Positions 30,389-32,046 of a DNA stretch of 32,046 bases are shown here, piece by piece. The stretch's first letter is position 1. Every line of letters starts with the position of its first letter. A program made the position numbers and the translations under genes. The stretch is from the NCBI GenBank assembly GCA_947486835.1, contig CANKVC010000005.1, positions 1-32,046 of the forward strand, given 5' to 3'. Under the pieces are notes generated by a model that searched no databases, was not told the DNA's origin, and saw only the letters and a list, made by a program, of their open reading frames with translations. This stretch comes from Cytophagaceae bacterium (lineage in GTDB: Bacteria > Bacteroidota > Bacteroidia > Cytophagales > Spirosomataceae).

Positions 30389-32046
30389 TCATTCAGGAAT
30401 ATTACCAATTCTAATTCTTGAGTTAATATTTATTCGCAAACCTACATAATTAAATTGGCCATTATTAAAATTAGCTATTGCCTCCAATCGCAATACTTTC
30501 ATAACTCCATCTAAACCATAGCCAATTTCGTTATAAAACAGGTTTTGATTGTTGATGTAATAAGCATTGGCAATCAATAATTCTTTCACATAAGCTTTCT
30601 TAAAGCCTAATAATGGTTTCAACCACAAATTTGTAAACTGAAATTGGGACAATGCCTCTACATAATTACCTGCGGTACTATATGAGTAATGATTCACATT
30701 TAAACGTTGATTTGCCCCACTGGTTAAATTTTGATAATATCCAACAAGTCGATGAGTCGCTAACATATCTCCAGTTTGAACTAGGTTAAGGCCACCATTA
30801 AAATGCTTAAAATCTTGAAAATAAATTGGTTTATTCCCTATAAATGTTCCGGCATTTAAAATAAAACCTGTTTTAACCCAAGGACTTAAGCTTATATTTT
30901 GAATGTAAGATAGTTCCGTCAATTGAAAGTTGATGTTTGATTTGAATACATCAGGCCATCCCGCACGATATTTAAAAATAATTAATGGCGATGAGCCCCA
31001 GTCGAAAACACGTAAATTATTATTGTAAGAATAGGATAAAAATGGCCTAAAAGCCAATTGAACCTGAGTAACAAAAGAATTGTGCGTATCAAATCCTTCT
31101 TTTCGATTTTCTACATTGGTAGGATTATTGCTATTAAAGGTTCGATTCATGTAATTCACCCAATAATAACCCGTTATATTATCCATTTGACTTTGCCTTG
31201 ATGATTCTATCAAAGCTTTTAAATAAAATCGAGATGAGAAACGATTGATCAATGCTAAACTCCAAAATTCCTTTCGAAAAATTTTCATTTGATTATTTTT
31301 CAGAAGTAAAGTTGCCAAAGAATTCATCTCTGGAGAAATGGTATTTTCGGGATTAAATTGTGAAATATAATCTCCATTGGCCAATTGAATATCGAAGGAA
31401 TCCGTTTTATACCTTAGCTTTAAATAGCCCGTATTTCGATTTAATCCAAAAGAGCGTCTTCCTAAACTCTCTAATTCTAAGAATTTATATGGAGCCCACC
31501 GACGTCTAAGCACCACAGCTGAATTAACAACAAAACCCTCTGCAGTATTAAAATTAGAATCAAAAACCGGGGATTTATAATAAATTTCAAATGGGTAAAA
31601 GTCCTTTTTTCTTTGTCCAAAAAAAAATGACTTACTAAAAATTAATTGGCTTAAGTTAAAAGGTGATTTTCTCAGCGCATCAAAGGAGGCTACTGACGTT
31701 TCAACAGTTGATTCTCTTATATCATCAATTAATTCTGATTTTTCTGGCATCATATCCAGGTAATTGTTGACAACCGAATCTATACTAATCTTATCCGCTG
31801 TAGGCCTTAATTTCCATTTTCTAATCAGTCCAAGATGTAAATTCCTAATAAGTTGTGATACAAATACTTCATCAAAGGTTATCTCAGATATATTAAGTCT
31901 TTCTTTTTTACTCGTTGGCAGACTAAAAGTCTGCGTTGGCATGTTCCAGTTTTCTACAGGTCCAATAATGTTTTGATTCAATATAAATTCTCCTTCAATT
32001 CCTAAAAGACCTCCTTTAACTAGTATATTCGATTGCTTAGGTATCC
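30389..32046 (-). CDS. DUF5686-like outer-membrane protein, N-terminus truncated by the window edge
   Basis: The track starts at a TTG (31981), but the frame stays open upstream to the window end (...PKQSNILVKGGLLGIEGEFILNQNIIGP). Contains DUF5686-like NSLATLLLKNNQMKIFRKEF and a strand-rich C-terminal region. Confidence 0.65.
   Translation of the reverse strand, partial: IPKQSNILVKGGLLGIEGEFILNQNIIGPVENWNMPTQTFSLPTSKKERLNISEITFDEVFVSQLIRNLHLGLIRKWKLRPTADKISIDSVVNNYLDMMPEKSELIDDIRESTVETSVASFDALRKSPFNLSQLIFSKSFFFGQRKKDFYPFEIYYKSPVFDSNFNTAEGFVVNSAVVLRRRWAPYKFLELESLGRRSFGLNRNTGYLKLRYKTDSFDIQLANGDYISQFNPENTISPEMNSLATLLLKNNQMKIFRKEFWSLALINRFSSRFYLKALIESSRQSQMDNITGYYWVNYMNRTFNSNNPTNVENRKEGFDTHNSFVTQVQLAFRPFLSYSYNNNLRVFDWGSSPLIIFKYRAGWPDVFKSNINFQLTELSYIQNISLSPWVKTGFILNAGTFIGNKPIYFQDFKHFNGGLNLVQTGDMLATHRLVGYYQNLTSGANQRLNVNHYSYSTAGNYVEALSQFQFTNLWLKPLLGFKKAYVKELLIANAYYINNQNLFYNEIGYGLDGVMKVLRLEAIANFNNGQFNYVGLRININSRIRIGNIPE

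Noticed and set aside
31764-31976. Short opposite-strand ORFs in the track (2597-2833, 5266-5481, 10195-10398, 15273-15470, 20592-20840, 20828-21028, 21269-21475, 23376-23585, 23477-23689, 29536-29787, 29935-30126, 31764-31976) and the out-of-frame 26096-26284 ORF
   Set aside because: All lie inside strong CDSs on the opposite strand or in another frame, with no domain signatures.

Overview
This is a low-GC Bacteroidota-type chromosomal window, densely coding and mostly housekeeping. I found no mobile elements, CRISPR arrays, tRNAs or rRNAs. From left to right it holds: a truncated IlvD/Edd sugar-acid dehydratase; a MalY/PatB-type aminotransferase; a DUF1460 amidase-like protein; a GH13 glycosidase; a desaturase that strongly resembles eukaryotic sphingolipid delta-4 desaturase (DES1/DEGS); a dnaK interrupted by an in-frame TAA; a tightly packed DUF3050 / XdhC / cysteine desulfurase cluster; rplT-rpmI-infC-thrS; a TPR lipoprotein and a surface HExxH/beta-propeller/beta-barrel protein; an aldehyde dehydrogenase; a menaquinone locus (menE divergent from DUF2452-menB); an EVE-domain protein; a secreted protein with a Gly/Tyr-rich tract; an rRNA methyltransferase; folD; topA; and a truncated DUF5686-like outer-membrane protein. 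The best leads are the DES1-like desaturase with all its signature motifs, the dnaK whose conserved GLEVKRIINEP motif reads [10 protein letters not shown], the XdhC-NifS-DUF3050 cluster, and the predicted surface metalloprotease-propeller-barrel fusion. All calls come from reading motifs; no database search was run.
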